Source of the DNA: an uncultured Elusimicrobia bacterium
GTDB taxonomy: Bacteria > Elusimicrobiota > Elusimicrobia > Elusimicrobiales > UBA9959
Reading direction: 5' to 3'
DNA length: 41,768 nucleotides
Assembly: GCA_903873295.1 (NCBI GenBank)
Contig: CAIQNV010000118.1
Location: 1-41,768, forward strand
Below, piece by piece: positions 19,030 to 26,821 of this stretch. The translations under genes and the position numbers were made by a program. The notes under the pieces were generated by a model. That model was not told the origin of the DNA. It did not search any database and saw only the letters and a list, made by a program, of their open reading frames with translations. Positions within the stretch are counted from its first letter, which is position 1; each line of letters begins with the position of its first letter.

Positions 19030-19225
19030 CGTCCTGGACGGGGGGTTGCCCCGTGAACCCTTTGCGGAAAGGGGGCCCCAGAAAAGGTGCCAGCCTCCTT
19101 TTTGAACGGGACGGCCTAAAACACTCGAAGTTCTGCAAAAAGGAGGCTGGCACCTTTTCTGGGGGGAAACCGACGCAAGGGTTTCCTCTTCCAGGGTGCG
19201 CGGGACAACCCCCCGGCCGGGACGG
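19029..19225. repeat. Nested palindrome, unit 2, with a perfect 29-bp hairpin inside
   Basis: Inner arms 19076-19104 and 19136-19164 are perfect reverse complements over 29 bp with a 31-nt loop; each contains GAAAAGGTGCCAGCCTCC or its complement. Outer arms 19029-19060 and 19194-19225 match at about 26 of 32 positions. The right side carries about 14 extra bases between the inner and outer arms. The block ends 31 bp before the fumarase start codon. Confidence 0.85.
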
Positions 19226-19255
19226 TTAACACAAGATGTCCAAGGATTGATTCTT

Positions 19256-20875
19256 ATGACTGAATTTAAATATAACGAATTATTCGAGCTGGCCAAACCG
19301 AAAACGGCCTTCCGCCTGCTTTCTAAAGAGGGCGTGAAAGTCACAAAAGCCGGGGACAGGGAAATACTGGAAGTGGCGCCGGAAGCCCTTGTCGCACTGG
19401 CCCGCGAGGCGGTTAAGGATGTTTCCTTCCTGCTGCGCGCCGCGCATAACGCGCAGGTGGCGGCGATCTTCGCCGACCCCGAAGCTTCGGAGAACGATAA
19501 GTTCGTGGCTTTCTCGCTGCTGGACAATGCCGCCATCTCGGCCCGCTTTGAGCTGCCTTTCTGCCAGGACACCGGCACCGCCACCGTAGTGGCGAAGAAG
19601 GGCGAGCAGGTGTGGACCCGCGCCAACGACGAGGAGCTCCTTTCAAAAGGCATCTGGGAGACCTACACGGGCGAGAACCTGCGCTACTCGCAGACGCTGG
19701 CGGTGGATATGTACAAAGAGAAAAACTCCGGGAATAATCTGCCGGCGCAGATAGATATTTACTCTAAGCCCGGACTTTCCTACGATTTTCTTTTCGTGAC
19801 CAAGGGCGGCGGCTCGGCCAACAAGACCGCGCTTTACCAGGAGACGAAGGCCACGCTGACCCCCGAAAAACTTAAACCTTTCCTGGTGGAGAAGATGCGG
19901 TCGCTCGGCACCGCGGCCTGCCCTCCTTACCACATAGCTTTCGTCATAGGCGGGACCTCGGCGGAGATGTGCCTGAAGACGGTAAAGCTGGCCTCCACCG
20001 GGTATCTGGACGGCCTGCCCGATAACGCCGGAGAGACCGGCCGCGCCTTCCGCGACAAAAAGCTGGAGGCCGAGTTGCTGGAAGCCTCGCGCTCGCTGGG
20101 CTACGGCGCGCAGTTCGGCGGCAAGTATTTCGCCCACGACGTGCGCGTGGTGCGCCTGCCCCGGCACGGCGCCTCCGCCCCGGTGGGCATGGGGGTTTCC
20201 TGCTCCGCCGACCGCAACATCCTCGCGCGCATAGACCGCTACGGACTCTGGCTGGAGGAGATGGACCGCGACCCGGGCCGCCTTATTCCGAAGGAAATAC
20301 GGGAGAAGTTCTCCTCCTGCTCCGGCTGCGTCGGCATAAATCTGAACCAGCCGATGAAAAGCATACTGGCCGAGCTTTCGAAATATCCGATAGGGACCCG
20401 CCTTTCGCTGAACGGGCGCATAGTGGTGGCGCGTGATCTGGCCCACGCCAAATTCAAAGAATTGCTGGACTCCGGCAAAGAGCTGCCGGAATACCTGAAA
20501 AAGCACCCCGTCTATTATGCCGGCCCCGCCAAGCAGCCCAAGGGGAAGCCCTCCGGCTCTTTCGGCCCCACCACCGCCGGCCGCATGGATTCCTACGTCG
20601 ACCTGCTTCAGTCGCGGGGCGCTTCCATGGTGATGATAGCCAAAGGCAACCGCTCTCAGGCGGTCACCGACGCCTGCAAAAAATATGGCGGCTTCTACCT
20701 TGGCTCCCCCGGCGGCCCGGCCGCGCTGCTGGCCGAGCGCAACATTAAAAAAGTCGAGACGCTGGACTACCCCGAACTGGGCATGGAGGCGGTGTGGGCC
20801 ATAGAGGTCGAGGACTTCCCCGCCTTCATACTGGTGGATGACAAGGGCGGCGATTTTTTCAAAGCTATAAAGTAA
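19256..20875 (+). CDS. fumA: Fumarate hydratase, class I (one-piece, 4Fe-4S)
   Basis: 539 residues from the ATG at 19256, with AAGGA about 9 nt upstream; the frame is open further, but that part runs through the inverted repeat. The N-terminal alpha part has [10 protein letters not shown] (Cys103), [20 protein letters not shown] (Cys222) and [10 protein letters not shown] (Cys316). These match the spacing of the three cluster ligands of E. coli FumA. The C-terminal beta part carries [13 protein letters not shown] and [19 protein letters not shown]. It hydrates fumarate to malate in the cytoplasm, next to the sdh step encoded just upstream. The 4Fe-4S class is oxygen-sensitive, suggesting low-oxygen life. 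It is 27 nt ahead of rtcB. Confidence 0.93.
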   Translation: MTEFKYNELFELAKPKTAFRLLSKEGVKVTKAGDREILEVAPEALVALAREAVKDVSFLLRAAHNAQVAAIFADPEASENDKFVAFSLLDNAAISARFELPFCQDTGTATVVAKKGEQVWTRANDEELLSKGIWETYTGENLRYSQTLAVDMYKEKNSGNNLPAQIDIYSKPGLSYDFLFVTKGGGSANKTALYQETKATLTPEKLKPFLVEKMRSLGTAACPPYHIAFVIGGTSAEMCLKTVKLASTGYLDGLPDNAGETGRAFRDKKLEAELLEASRSLGYGAQFGGKYFAHDVRVVRLPRHGASAPVGMGVSCSADRNILARIDRYGLWLEEMDRDPGRLIPKEIREKFSSCSGCVGINLNQPMKSILAELSKYPIGTRLSLNGRIVVARDLAHAKFKELLDSGKELPEYLKKHPVYYAGPAKQPKGKPSGSFGPTTAGRMDSYVDLLQSRGASMVMIAKGNRSQAVTDACKKYGGFYLGSPGGPAALLAERNIKKVETLDYPELGMEAVWAIEVEDFPAFILVDDKGGDFFKAIK

Positions 20876-20902
20876 TTACTCCCGGGATTTCCGGCACCTG
20901 AA

Positions 20903-22354
20903 ATGGCCGCATTATCGCCTCATATAAGACGCCTGGACTCCTGCCGGCTGGAAATACTCCCCTCTTACAAGCGGGGAATGAAAGCCTCCGCCATAATCTA
21001 CGCGGACGCGGAAATCGAGAAATCTATTGAAGCCGGAGCCCTTGACCAGGCCGCCAACACGGCGACCCTGCCGGGGCTTGCGGGAAACGCCTTGGCCATG
21101 CCGGACATACACACCGGCTACGGCTTCCCTATAGGCGGCGTCGCGGCCTTCGACGCCGGCAGCGGCGTCATCTCCCCCGGCGGCGTCGGCTACGACATCA
21201 ACTGCGGCGTGCGCCTGCTGACCTCCTCCCTTGAAAAGAAAGGGCTCGAGAAAAAGCTGGAGGCCCTGGCGGCCGGGCTTTACTCAGGAATACCGGCCGG
21301 AGTCGGCATCGGCGGCGGCCTGAGGCCGGATAAGCGGGACCGGGAGGCGCCGCTTATTGAAGGCGCCGCCTGGGCCGTCAAACACGGACTGGGCCGGGCG
21401 GAGGACCTTGTAAACACGGAGTCGGGCGGCGCCCTTGGCGGCGCTAACCCGCACGCCTTGAGCAGGCGGGCTCTAGAGCGCGGCAGCGGCCAGCTTGGAA
21501 CGCTGGGCTCGGGCAACCATTTTCTGGAAGTGCAGGAGGTCGGGGAGATCTTCGACGAGGAGACCGCCCGCGCTTTCGGCCTTTTCAAGGGCCAGATCAC
21601 GGTGATGCTGCATACCGGCTCGCGCGGCCTGGGCCACCAGGTCTGCGCGGATTTTATAGAAGTTATGCGCGGCGCCTCGCTGCGCTACGGGATAGAGTTG
21701 GCCGATCCCCAATTGGCGGCGGCTCCTTTCCGCAGCACCGAGGGGCAGGATTATTTCGGGGCCATGCAGGCCGCGGCCAACTACGCCTGGGCCAACCGCC
21801 AGGCCCTGACGGGGCTTACGCGCGGGATCTTCGCCTCCGCCCTGGGCCTCGGAGAGAAGGCGCTGGCGATGGACCTGGTTTACGATGTGGCGCATAACAT
21901 AGCCAAGCTTGAAGAACACGTGATAAGCGGAAAAAATGTTAAGGTGGTGGTGCATCGCAAAGGAGCCACGCGCGCCTTCGGCCCCGGCCACCCGGAGCTG
22001 CCGCCGGCCTACGCGCGGACAGGCCAGCCGGTCATAGTCCCCGGCGATATGGGCAGGGCCTCCTATCTGCTCGCGGGCGAGCGCAGGGCCATGGCCGAGA
22101 CCTTCGGCTCGACCTGCCACGGCGCTGGCCGGCTTATGTCCCGCCACGAGGCCATAAAACGCGCCCGCGGGAGGGACATCGCGGCGGAGCTGGCCGCTAA
22201 AGGGGTCTGGGTGCGCTCCTCCGGGCGCGAAACTTTAGCCGAGGAAATGCCGGAAGCCTACAAGAACATCGAGGCCGTAATAAACGTGGTGGAGGCGGCG
22301 GGCCTGGCCCGCAAAGTGGCAAGGTTCAAGCCGCTGATAGTGATAAAAGGGTGA
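20903..22354 (+). CDS. rtcB: RNA-splicing ligase RtcB
   Basis: 483 residues. Metal and GMP sites are all present: MPDIHTGYGFPIGGV (66-80), GGVGYDINCGVRLL (Asp98, Cys101), LGSGNHFLEVQ (201-211), MLHTGSRGLGHQV (235-247) and STCHGAGRLMSRH, where His406 corresponds to the histidine that takes GMP. It joins 2',3'-cyclic phosphate or 3'-phosphate RNA ends to 5'-OH ends using GTP and manganese. Starts only 27 nt after the fumarase, with a poor Shine-Dalgarno sequence, so it probably relies on read-through. No archease or RtcA gene is nearby. Confidence 0.95.
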   Translation: MAALSPHIRRLDSCRLEILPSYKRGMKASAIIYADAEIEKSIEAGALDQAANTATLPGLAGNALAMPDIHTGYGFPIGGVAAFDAGSGVISPGGVGYDINCGVRLLTSSLEKKGLEKKLEALAAGLYSGIPAGVGIGGGLRPDKRDREAPLIEGAAWAVKHGLGRAEDLVNTESGGALGGANPHALSRRALERGSGQLGTLGSGNHFLEVQEVGEIFDEETARAFGLFKGQITVMLHTGSRGLGHQVCADFIEVMRGASLRYGIELADPQLAAAPFRSTEGQDYFGAMQAAANYAWANRQALTGLTRGIFASALGLGEKALAMDLVYDVAHNIAKLEEHVISGKNVKVVVHRKGATRAFGPGHPELPPAYARTGQPVIVPGDMGRASYLLAGERRAMAETFGSTCHGAGRLMSRHEAIKRARGRDIAAELAAKGVWVRSSGRETLAEEMPEAYKNIEAVINVVEAAGLARKVARFKPLIVIKG

Positions 22355-22365
22355 CCCCGCCAGCT

Positions 22366-23481
22366 ATGAAAACATACCACTTCTTCCCGGTTTTTCTGGT
22401 CCTGATAGCTTCCTATATCGGCATCCATTTTTACGCCGCGCGCTGGCTGGCAAGAGGCTTCGCTTTGGGCCAGCCCGCCGCATACTGGCTGCGGGTGGCG
22501 CTGCTGTCAGCCGCTTTCCTTTCCCCCTTCATCATGTTCCTCAAGCGCTACCGCCACGGCCCTCTGCTGGAAGCTATCTATGCGGCGGGCTATGCCTGGA
22601 TGGGCCTGATAATGCTGGCGGCTTTTATCTTTGCCTGCTCCGATCTGGCGGCCTTCGTCCTGCGCCGGGCGCCCTGGTTCCAGCCGCGCCTGCTTGCCCA
22701 GGCTACCCTGGCCCTGCTGGCGGTCATTACGGCCTGGGGCGTATACGGGGGACAAAAAATACCGGATATAAAGGAAATAACCATCCCGATCAGAGATCTC
22801 CCCCCATCGCTTGAAGGCTTTAAAATAGCGCAGATCTCGGACATGCACGTGGACTCGAACTGGAAGCTGCGCCAGTTCTCCGGCATCGTGGACAGGATAA
22901 ATCCGCTCGCCCCCGACCTCGTATTGTTCACCGGGGATCTGGTAGATCCCGGCATAGCCTGCGCCGAGAACCTCGGGGCGCTGACCGGAAAAATAAAAAG
23001 CCGGCTGGGCCTTTTCGGCGTACTGGGCAACCATGAATATTATTACGGTTTGGAACGGTCTATAGACTGCTACAAAACCTTCGGAATAAAACTGCTGCAT
23101 AACGAATCCCTGGACCTGGGCGGTCTGCGCCTGACGGGCCTGGGAGATATCCACACGGAGAAGCTCTCCGAGCAGGCCGTTACCGGGACACTGAAAAAGA
23201 ATCAAGACGGGAAATTCACCATACTGCTGTCCCACCAGCCGGTCTATTACGAGGCCATCGCCGCCGCCGGAGATTATCTGGTTCTTTCAGGGCACACTCA
23301 TAAAGGCCAGATCTTCCCTTTCCATATATTCACAAAACTGTTCTACAAATACTTCTACGGTTTATACCGGCTAAATAACAGCGTTTTTTATGTCACCTCC
23401 GGCGCCGGCACCTGGGGCCCCCCTCTGCGCTGGCTGGCCCCCGCCGAAATCCCGGTAATAACGCTAAAGAACGCAAAGTGA
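22366..23481 (+). CDS. Membrane-anchored metallophosphoesterase (YkuE/YaeI type)
   Basis: 371 residues from the ATG at 22366; a GTG at 22351 overlapping the rtcB stop would add five residues. About four membrane helices (residues 5-125) precede a calcineurin-like domain: AQISDMHVD (about 157-165), LFTGDLVD, LGNHEYYYG, LLSHQPVYY and LSGHTHKGQ give all five metal-binding blocks. Relatives of this build (YkuE, YaeI, or the LpxG-like group) act on lipid phosphates or UDP-diacyl-glucosamine at the membrane. Which one applies is not clear. It follows rtcB directly and is likely cotranscribed with it. Confidence 0.8.
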   Translation: MKTYHFFPVFLVLIASYIGIHFYAARWLARGFALGQPAAYWLRVALLSAAFLSPFIMFLKRYRHGPLLEAIYAAGYAWMGLIMLAAFIFACSDLAAFVLRRAPWFQPRLLAQATLALLAVITAWGVYGGQKIPDIKEITIPIRDLPPSLEGFKIAQISDMHVDSNWKLRQFSGIVDRINPLAPDLVLFTGDLVDPGIACAENLGALTGKIKSRLGLFGVLGNHEYYYGLERSIDCYKTFGIKLLHNESLDLGGLRLTGLGDIHTEKLSEQAVTGTLKKNQDGKFTILLSHQPVYYEAIAAAGDYLVLSGHTHKGQIFPFHIFTKLFYKYFYGLYRLNNSVFYVTSGAGTWGPPLRWLAPAEIPVITLKNAK

Positions 23482-23554
23482 CCGGCTGCCGTTCTTTCCC
23501 TGGGTAATCTTCCGCCAACCCCTCCGCAAAAAACATCGTCTCTCGCGCGCCCCC

Positions 23555-23583
23555 TTGACAGATGATATTACCTGTGATATCAT
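23555..23583 (+). promoter_or_regulatory. hicAB promoter: TTGACA - 17 nt - TATCAT
   Basis: The -35 box is consensus (23555-23560), the spacer is exactly 17 nt and the -10 box is TATCAT (23578-23583). The ATG of hicA begins 6 nt later, so the mRNA should be leaderless. Confidence 0.8.
23563..23582. promoter_or_regulatory. Probable HicB operator (TGATAT-N8-ATATCA)
   Basis: A perfect 6-bp inverted repeat with an 8-nt spacer covers the promoter spacer and the -10 box. HicB antitoxins with a ribbon-helix-helix domain repress their own promoter by binding such sites; that HicB binds here is inference. Confidence 0.6.
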
Positions 23584-23589
23584 ATATCC

Positions 23590-23835
23590 ATGAGGAATGA
23601 GCTCCTATTCCGGCGGATACGGTCGGGCGCCAGTAGAAATGTCCGTTTCGCGGATTTTATCCGGCTGGTTGAAGCGCATGGCTTTGTGTTCGCGGGACAG
23701 GCGGGGAGCCATAGAGGTTACAAGCACTCTTGCGGCGCTGTTTTAAACTTGCAGAAGAAAGACGGGGAAGCCAAACCCTATCAGATCAATCAGTTTTTGA
23801 AGATCGTAGATGCATATGGTCTGACGATGAAGTGA
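23590..23835 (+). CDS. hicA: HicA-type mRNA interferase toxin
   Basis: 81 residues. NVRFADFIRLVEAHGFVFAG, then AGSHRGYKH (catalytic-type His41 after Gly-Ser) and NLQKKDGEAKPYQINQFLKI match HicA along its whole length, including the N-terminal helix RNELLFRRIRSGASRN found in longer members. HicA has a double-stranded RNA-binding fold and cuts mRNA. Toxin first, antitoxin second is the usual hicAB order; 11 nt separate the genes. Confidence 0.88.
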   Translation: MRNELLFRRIRSGASRNVRFADFIRLVEAHGFVFAGQAGSHRGYKHSCGAVLNLQKKDGEAKPYQINQFLKIVDAYGLTMK

Positions 23836-23846
23836 ATGGAGGCGGT

Positions 23847-24233
23847 ATGCGTAAAATAATTAAAAGTGAAGCGGCTAACGAGCCCGGCTACATCCGCAAA
23901 GTCTTTTATAGCGCGGAAGACAAATGCTGGGTCGCCATCGCTCCGGAAATACCGGGCTGCTCAGCTTTGGGCGATACCGATACCGAGGCGCTGCAGGAGC
24001 TGGCCGCCGCTATAAAACTGCACCTCTGGATCAGGAGAGAAAACAAGTTCCCGGTCCCACAGCCCCTGGCCGGCCAGAAATTGGGCGGCCGTTTCCTTCT
24101 CCGCATCCCGAAGGCATTGCAAGCCGACCTGAAAGAAGAGGCTATGGAAGAAGGTGTTTCGCTGAATCAATACGCCCTCTACCTTATCTCCACCGCCCGC
24201 GCCCAGCTCCACCCATTCAGTAAAGGCGTCTAA
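23847..24233 (+). CDS. hicB: HicB-type antitoxin
   Basis: 128 residues from the ATG at 23847, preceded by GGAGGCGGT. The N-terminal half is the HicB partial RNase H fold (YSAEDKCWVAIAPEIPGCSA, GDTDTEALQELAAAIKLHL). The C-terminal half is a ribbon-helix-helix DNA-binding domain (GGRFLLRIPKALQADLKEEA, then GVSLNQYALYLIS). It should bind and block HicA and repress the shared promoter. Unusually for this pair, the region between the two domains is proline-rich (FPVPQPLAGQK). Confidence 0.85.
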   Translation: MRKIIKSEAANEPGYIRKVFYSAEDKCWVAIAPEIPGCSALGDTDTEALQELAAAIKLHLWIRRENKFPVPQPLAGQKLGGRFLLRIPKALQADLKEEAMEEGVSLNQYALYLISTARAQLHPFSKGV

Positions 24234-24458
24234 AAGGTTAAATTCCACTTTTAAAGGATGCCGGGCCGAAAGAGATGGATTTCATCATCAGGACCGCAAA
24301 GTTTATCCTTAAACGAAAATAAGATAATAAAAAGTAAGCGCTTGTCCTGAATTTCAGGCGGCGAAAGATAAGGCAAGGCGGGAATTGGTGAGAACCGGAC
24401 CCAAAAGGCCTAGGCCGGAATGGTCTATTTGACTCCGGGGCTGTGGGTATCCGGAACC
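24234..24458. other. Non-coding stretch after hicB
   Basis: About 225 bp without a convincing reading frame or terminator. A short inverted TCCTGAATTTCAGGC lies near 24345. Otherwise I see nothing. Confidence 0.4.
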
Positions 24459-24487
24459 TTGCCGTTATAGCTTCCTCAGGCTAAACT
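24459..24487 (+). promoter_or_regulatory. Promoter of the HEAT/papain-like gene
   Basis: TTGCCG (24459-24464), a 17-nt spacer and TAAACT (24482-24487). AAGGAGG follows at about 24507, in good position for the ATG at 24518. Confidence 0.5.
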
Positions 24488-24517
24488 ATAGCTGTAGCCA
24501 GACCAAGGAGGAAGTTA

Positions 24518-25903
24518 ATGAACACGACTTTCAAGAGCCTTACTCTCACAGCGGTCCTCTTATCTTTTTCAGTTTCAGCCCGCGCCTCCGCCGGCGTGGG
24601 GGAGCTTTTGCCGGAAGCCAAAAACCCGGCTAAAGCGGCCGAGCTGAAAGCTCTTGTGGCCTCCGACAGCAAATCAGCAACAAACCTCCTGGCCGAAGCG
24701 CTGCGGACGGACAAAGATTCCGGCTACCGCTGCTCGGCCATAGAAGCGCTTGGCGCCAGCAAAGACTCGGCCATAGCCAAAGGACTGGCCGGTCTGCTTA
24801 CCGAGCTCGATCCGACCGTGCGGGACTGCGCTATCCGCTCCGCGGGTGAATCCAAAAACGAATTCGCGGTGGAACCCCTGCTGTTTACAGTTGAGGTTTA
24901 TATGAATTCCGGAGTCGGCAGGCACTCCTATGAGGACAACATGAAAGCCCGCCTTAAGGCCATAAACGCCATCTGGTCCCTGGGCGAGATAGGCGAGCCT
25001 AAGTTAATGGCAAACCTGGCAAAGTTCTACTCCCAGGCCGACGACGTTATAAAAATGAACCTGCTGATAAGCATGGGCAAACTTAAGAAGAACGAGAAGG
25101 CCGGCCCCTATCTCTTCAACATAGCCGCCTCAGCCCAAGAAACCGAAGCCGTGCGCTCTATGGCCTTTGAAATGATGGATTATATCGGTTATCCCTCCGC
25201 CATGACCAACCTCGCCCCCTCCAAGAACCCCGGCATTGAAAAAGGCGACCTTATTTATTCCGGCGGCATAACCGGAACCATCAGCGGCTGGGTCAGCCCG
25301 GACCTCCCCATCGGCCATGCGGGCTTGTTCGCCGGCTCCGAAATTAAGGACGGCAAGATCAAAGTGACCATAGCCGACTGTGTCCCGGACTTCTTCAAGC
25401 CCGGCGGCGTACGCAATGTTCACTCCTGGGAAGATTTTACGCACAAATTCATCTACCCTTACTACGGCAACCGGACCACCCCGGTAAAGCCCACCGCCGA
25501 CCAGCGCGAGCGCCTGGTCAGACTGGCCCTGAAGCTGGGCACGAAAGGCTACAAATACAGCGACACTCACTTCTCGCAGAAGGGCCCCACGGAATTCGAC
25601 TGCGTGGGCTACACGGAATACCTCTACGAGCAGGTCGGCCTTAACCCCACCGACAACAGCTATGAGACCGGCCTGGGCTGGCCGCTTACCCCCTGGGAGC
25701 AGTTCATAGCCACCAAACCCAACACCCCGGGACCGGCGCAGCCCGGTTCAGGCTCGATAATACTGGCCAACAAAGGCGCCATCGCAGCGCCAAGCCAGGC
25801 TATAATAACTAAGGAATTCGATTCCCTCACCGGCGCTTTCGGAGTCAAGGCCGGGCAGGCCCCCGAAGTGAATACCGAGATACAGCCCGAAGCCGCAAAT
25901 TAA
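24518..25903 (+). CDS. Exported HEAT-repeat protein with permuted NlpC/P60-like domain
   Basis: 461 residues, signal peptide MNTTFKSLTLTAVLLSFSVSARA. Residues 30-240 hold HEAT/armadillo-type helix pairs (GYRCSAIEALGASKDSAIAK; LDPTVRDCAIRSAGESKNEF; MNLLISMGKLKKNEKAGPYL). Residues 245-400 resemble the YiiX/LRAT-like, circularly permuted papain fold: KGDLIYSGGITG, PIGHAGLFAGS (His267) and TEFDCVGYTEYLYE (Cys362). The order His before Cys marks the permuted form. Such enzymes cut or transfer acyl or peptide bonds in lipids or cell wall. HEAT repeats probably hold a partner. The C-terminal 60 residues are Pro/Ala-rich. Single-gene unit with promoter and terminator. Confidence 0.68.
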   Translation: MNTTFKSLTLTAVLLSFSVSARASAGVGELLPEAKNPAKAAELKALVASDSKSATNLLAEALRTDKDSGYRCSAIEALGASKDSAIAKGLAGLLTELDPTVRDCAIRSAGESKNEFAVEPLLFTVEVYMNSGVGRHSYEDNMKARLKAINAIWSLGEIGEPKLMANLAKFYSQADDVIKMNLLISMGKLKKNEKAGPYLFNIAASAQETEAVRSMAFEMMDYIGYPSAMTNLAPSKNPGIEKGDLIYSGGITGTISGWVSPDLPIGHAGLFAGSEIKDGKIKVTIADCVPDFFKPGGVRNVHSWEDFTHKFIYPYYGNRTTPVKPTADQRERLVRLALKLGTKGYKYSDTHFSQKGPTEFDCVGYTEYLYEQVGLNPTDNSYETGLGWPLTPWEQFIATKPNTPGPAQPGSGSIILANKGAIAAPSQAIITKEFDSLTGAFGVKAGQAPEVNTEIQPEAAN

Positions 25904-25921
25904 AGCTTCCCCTTACCTAAG

Positions 25922-25951
25922 AAAAGCCCCGCTATAAAGCGGGGCTTTTTT
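25922..25951. terminator. Bidirectional rho-independent terminator
   Basis: AAAAGCCCCGC, loop TATAAA, GCGGGGCTTTT plus further T. Perfect 11-bp stem between two convergent genes. Confidence 0.92.
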
Positions 25952-25969
25952 ATCCGCGCCGGGCCGCGG

Positions 25970-26578
25970 CTACCGGTATTTCACTTTATAAACATCGAAG
26001 GTGAGCCCGCCTATCGTTACGTGTTTGGTGTATTCGGTGCGGAATTTATTTTTTATGCTCTCGTTCACCTGCCCGGTAACCAGCAGCTCGTCCTTACCGG
26101 CGATATCCTCTCCCAGCTTGAAAGCCACGTTGACGGCCGGCCCGTAGGCGTCGTTCGTGAAGCGCAGCAGCCGGCCGTGGTGTATCCCTATGCAGATATT
26201 GTATTTTTTAAGCTCCGGCACGGTCCTGTTCCGCTTTTTAAGCCAGCGGTGCATCTCTATGGCGCAGGCTGCGGCCTTCACGGGTTCGTCAAAGATGAGC
26301 ATCAGGTTATCGGCTTTGTCTGAAAGCGTTATGCCGCCGTGGCGGGCCACTATTTTCTCCAGCGCACAGTGGCATTTGACCATGTTGTCCATGAACTCTA
26401 TGATGCCGTGCTCGTGAGTCTTCTTTGAGAACCCGGAGGAGTCGCAGGACACCACCGTAAGCTCGGCCCCGCAGGCCTTGTTTATCCCGGCGTCCAGCGC
26501 CGCCGCGTTGCGCGCGTTGCGCCTGAGCATAAGCTCAAAAAACTCCTTAGTGTCCATCCCGCCATTCTTTTTTCCCAT
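25970..26578 (-). CDS. Stand-alone class III adenylate/guanylate cyclase-type domain
   Basis: 202 residues, a single cyclase homology domain with no sensor or membrane part. VVSCDSSGFSKKTHEHG (Asp46) and SDKADNLMLIFDEPVKAA (Asp90) match the two metal-binding aspartates of class III cyclases; ICIGIHHGRLLRFTND-AYGPAVNVAFKLGEDI matches the back half. The normal FTDIxGFT and GDGFMA blocks are altered (GFS for GFT; KADNLM for GDGxM), so activity is uncertain and it could be a nucleotide-binding or regulatory pseudo-enzyme. TATACT ends 6 nt before the ATG (leaderless). An internal ATG at residue 8 has GGCGGG before it as an alternative start. Confidence 0.7.
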   Translation of the reverse strand: MGKKNGGMDTKEFFELMLRRNARNAAALDAGINKACGAELTVVSCDSSGFSKKTHEHGIIEFMDNMVKCHCALEKIVARHGGITLSDKADNLMLIFDEPVKAAACAIEMHRWLKKRNRTVPELKKYNICIGIHHGRLLRFTNDAYGPAVNVAFKLGEDIAGKDELLVTGQVNESIKNKFRTEYTKHVTIGGLTFDVYKVKYR

Positions 26579-26584
26579 ACAAAA

Positions 26585-26590
26585 AGTATA
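26585..26590 (-). promoter_or_regulatory. -10 box TATACT, 6 nt before the cyclase-domain start
   Basis: Read on the minus strand. The -35 side is a T-rich run without a good TTGACA match. Confidence 0.45.
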
Positions 26591-26719
26591 ACAAAAAAAA
26601 GCACCAAAAAAAGGGCTGACCGACCGACGGCATCAACCCGCCGGGCACGATAAAGACTTTGGTCCGCGCGGCCGGCAGGTTCATCGAGAGCATCCTCGCT
26701 ATAAGGGCGGAGACCTCCT

Positions 26720-26755
26720 AAAAAAACCGGTCCGGGAAGCTTGCCGGGGCCGGTT
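26720..26755 (-). terminator. Terminator of the ATP-grasp gene
   Basis: On the minus strand AACCGG, an inner GC-rich hairpin, CCGGTT and a run of T. It lies about 70 nt after the ATP-grasp stop codon. Confidence 0.75.
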
Positions 26756-26821
26756 CGGCCGGAGACATGAAATTTTAGGATTTTTTAAAGGTTGTTATCC
26801 GGATAGCCGACCCCGCCGGCC

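Noticed and set aside
19029..19225. Ordinary terminator of sdhCAB
   Set aside because: The stem is far longer than a usual terminator, no T-run follows the right arm and there is a second, outer pair of arms.
26625..26720. Coding-like stretch on the plus strand (IKTLVRAAGRFIESILAIRA)
   Set aside because: It looks like the end of a gene, but there is no start codon and a stop lies just upstream; too short to call even as a pseudogene.
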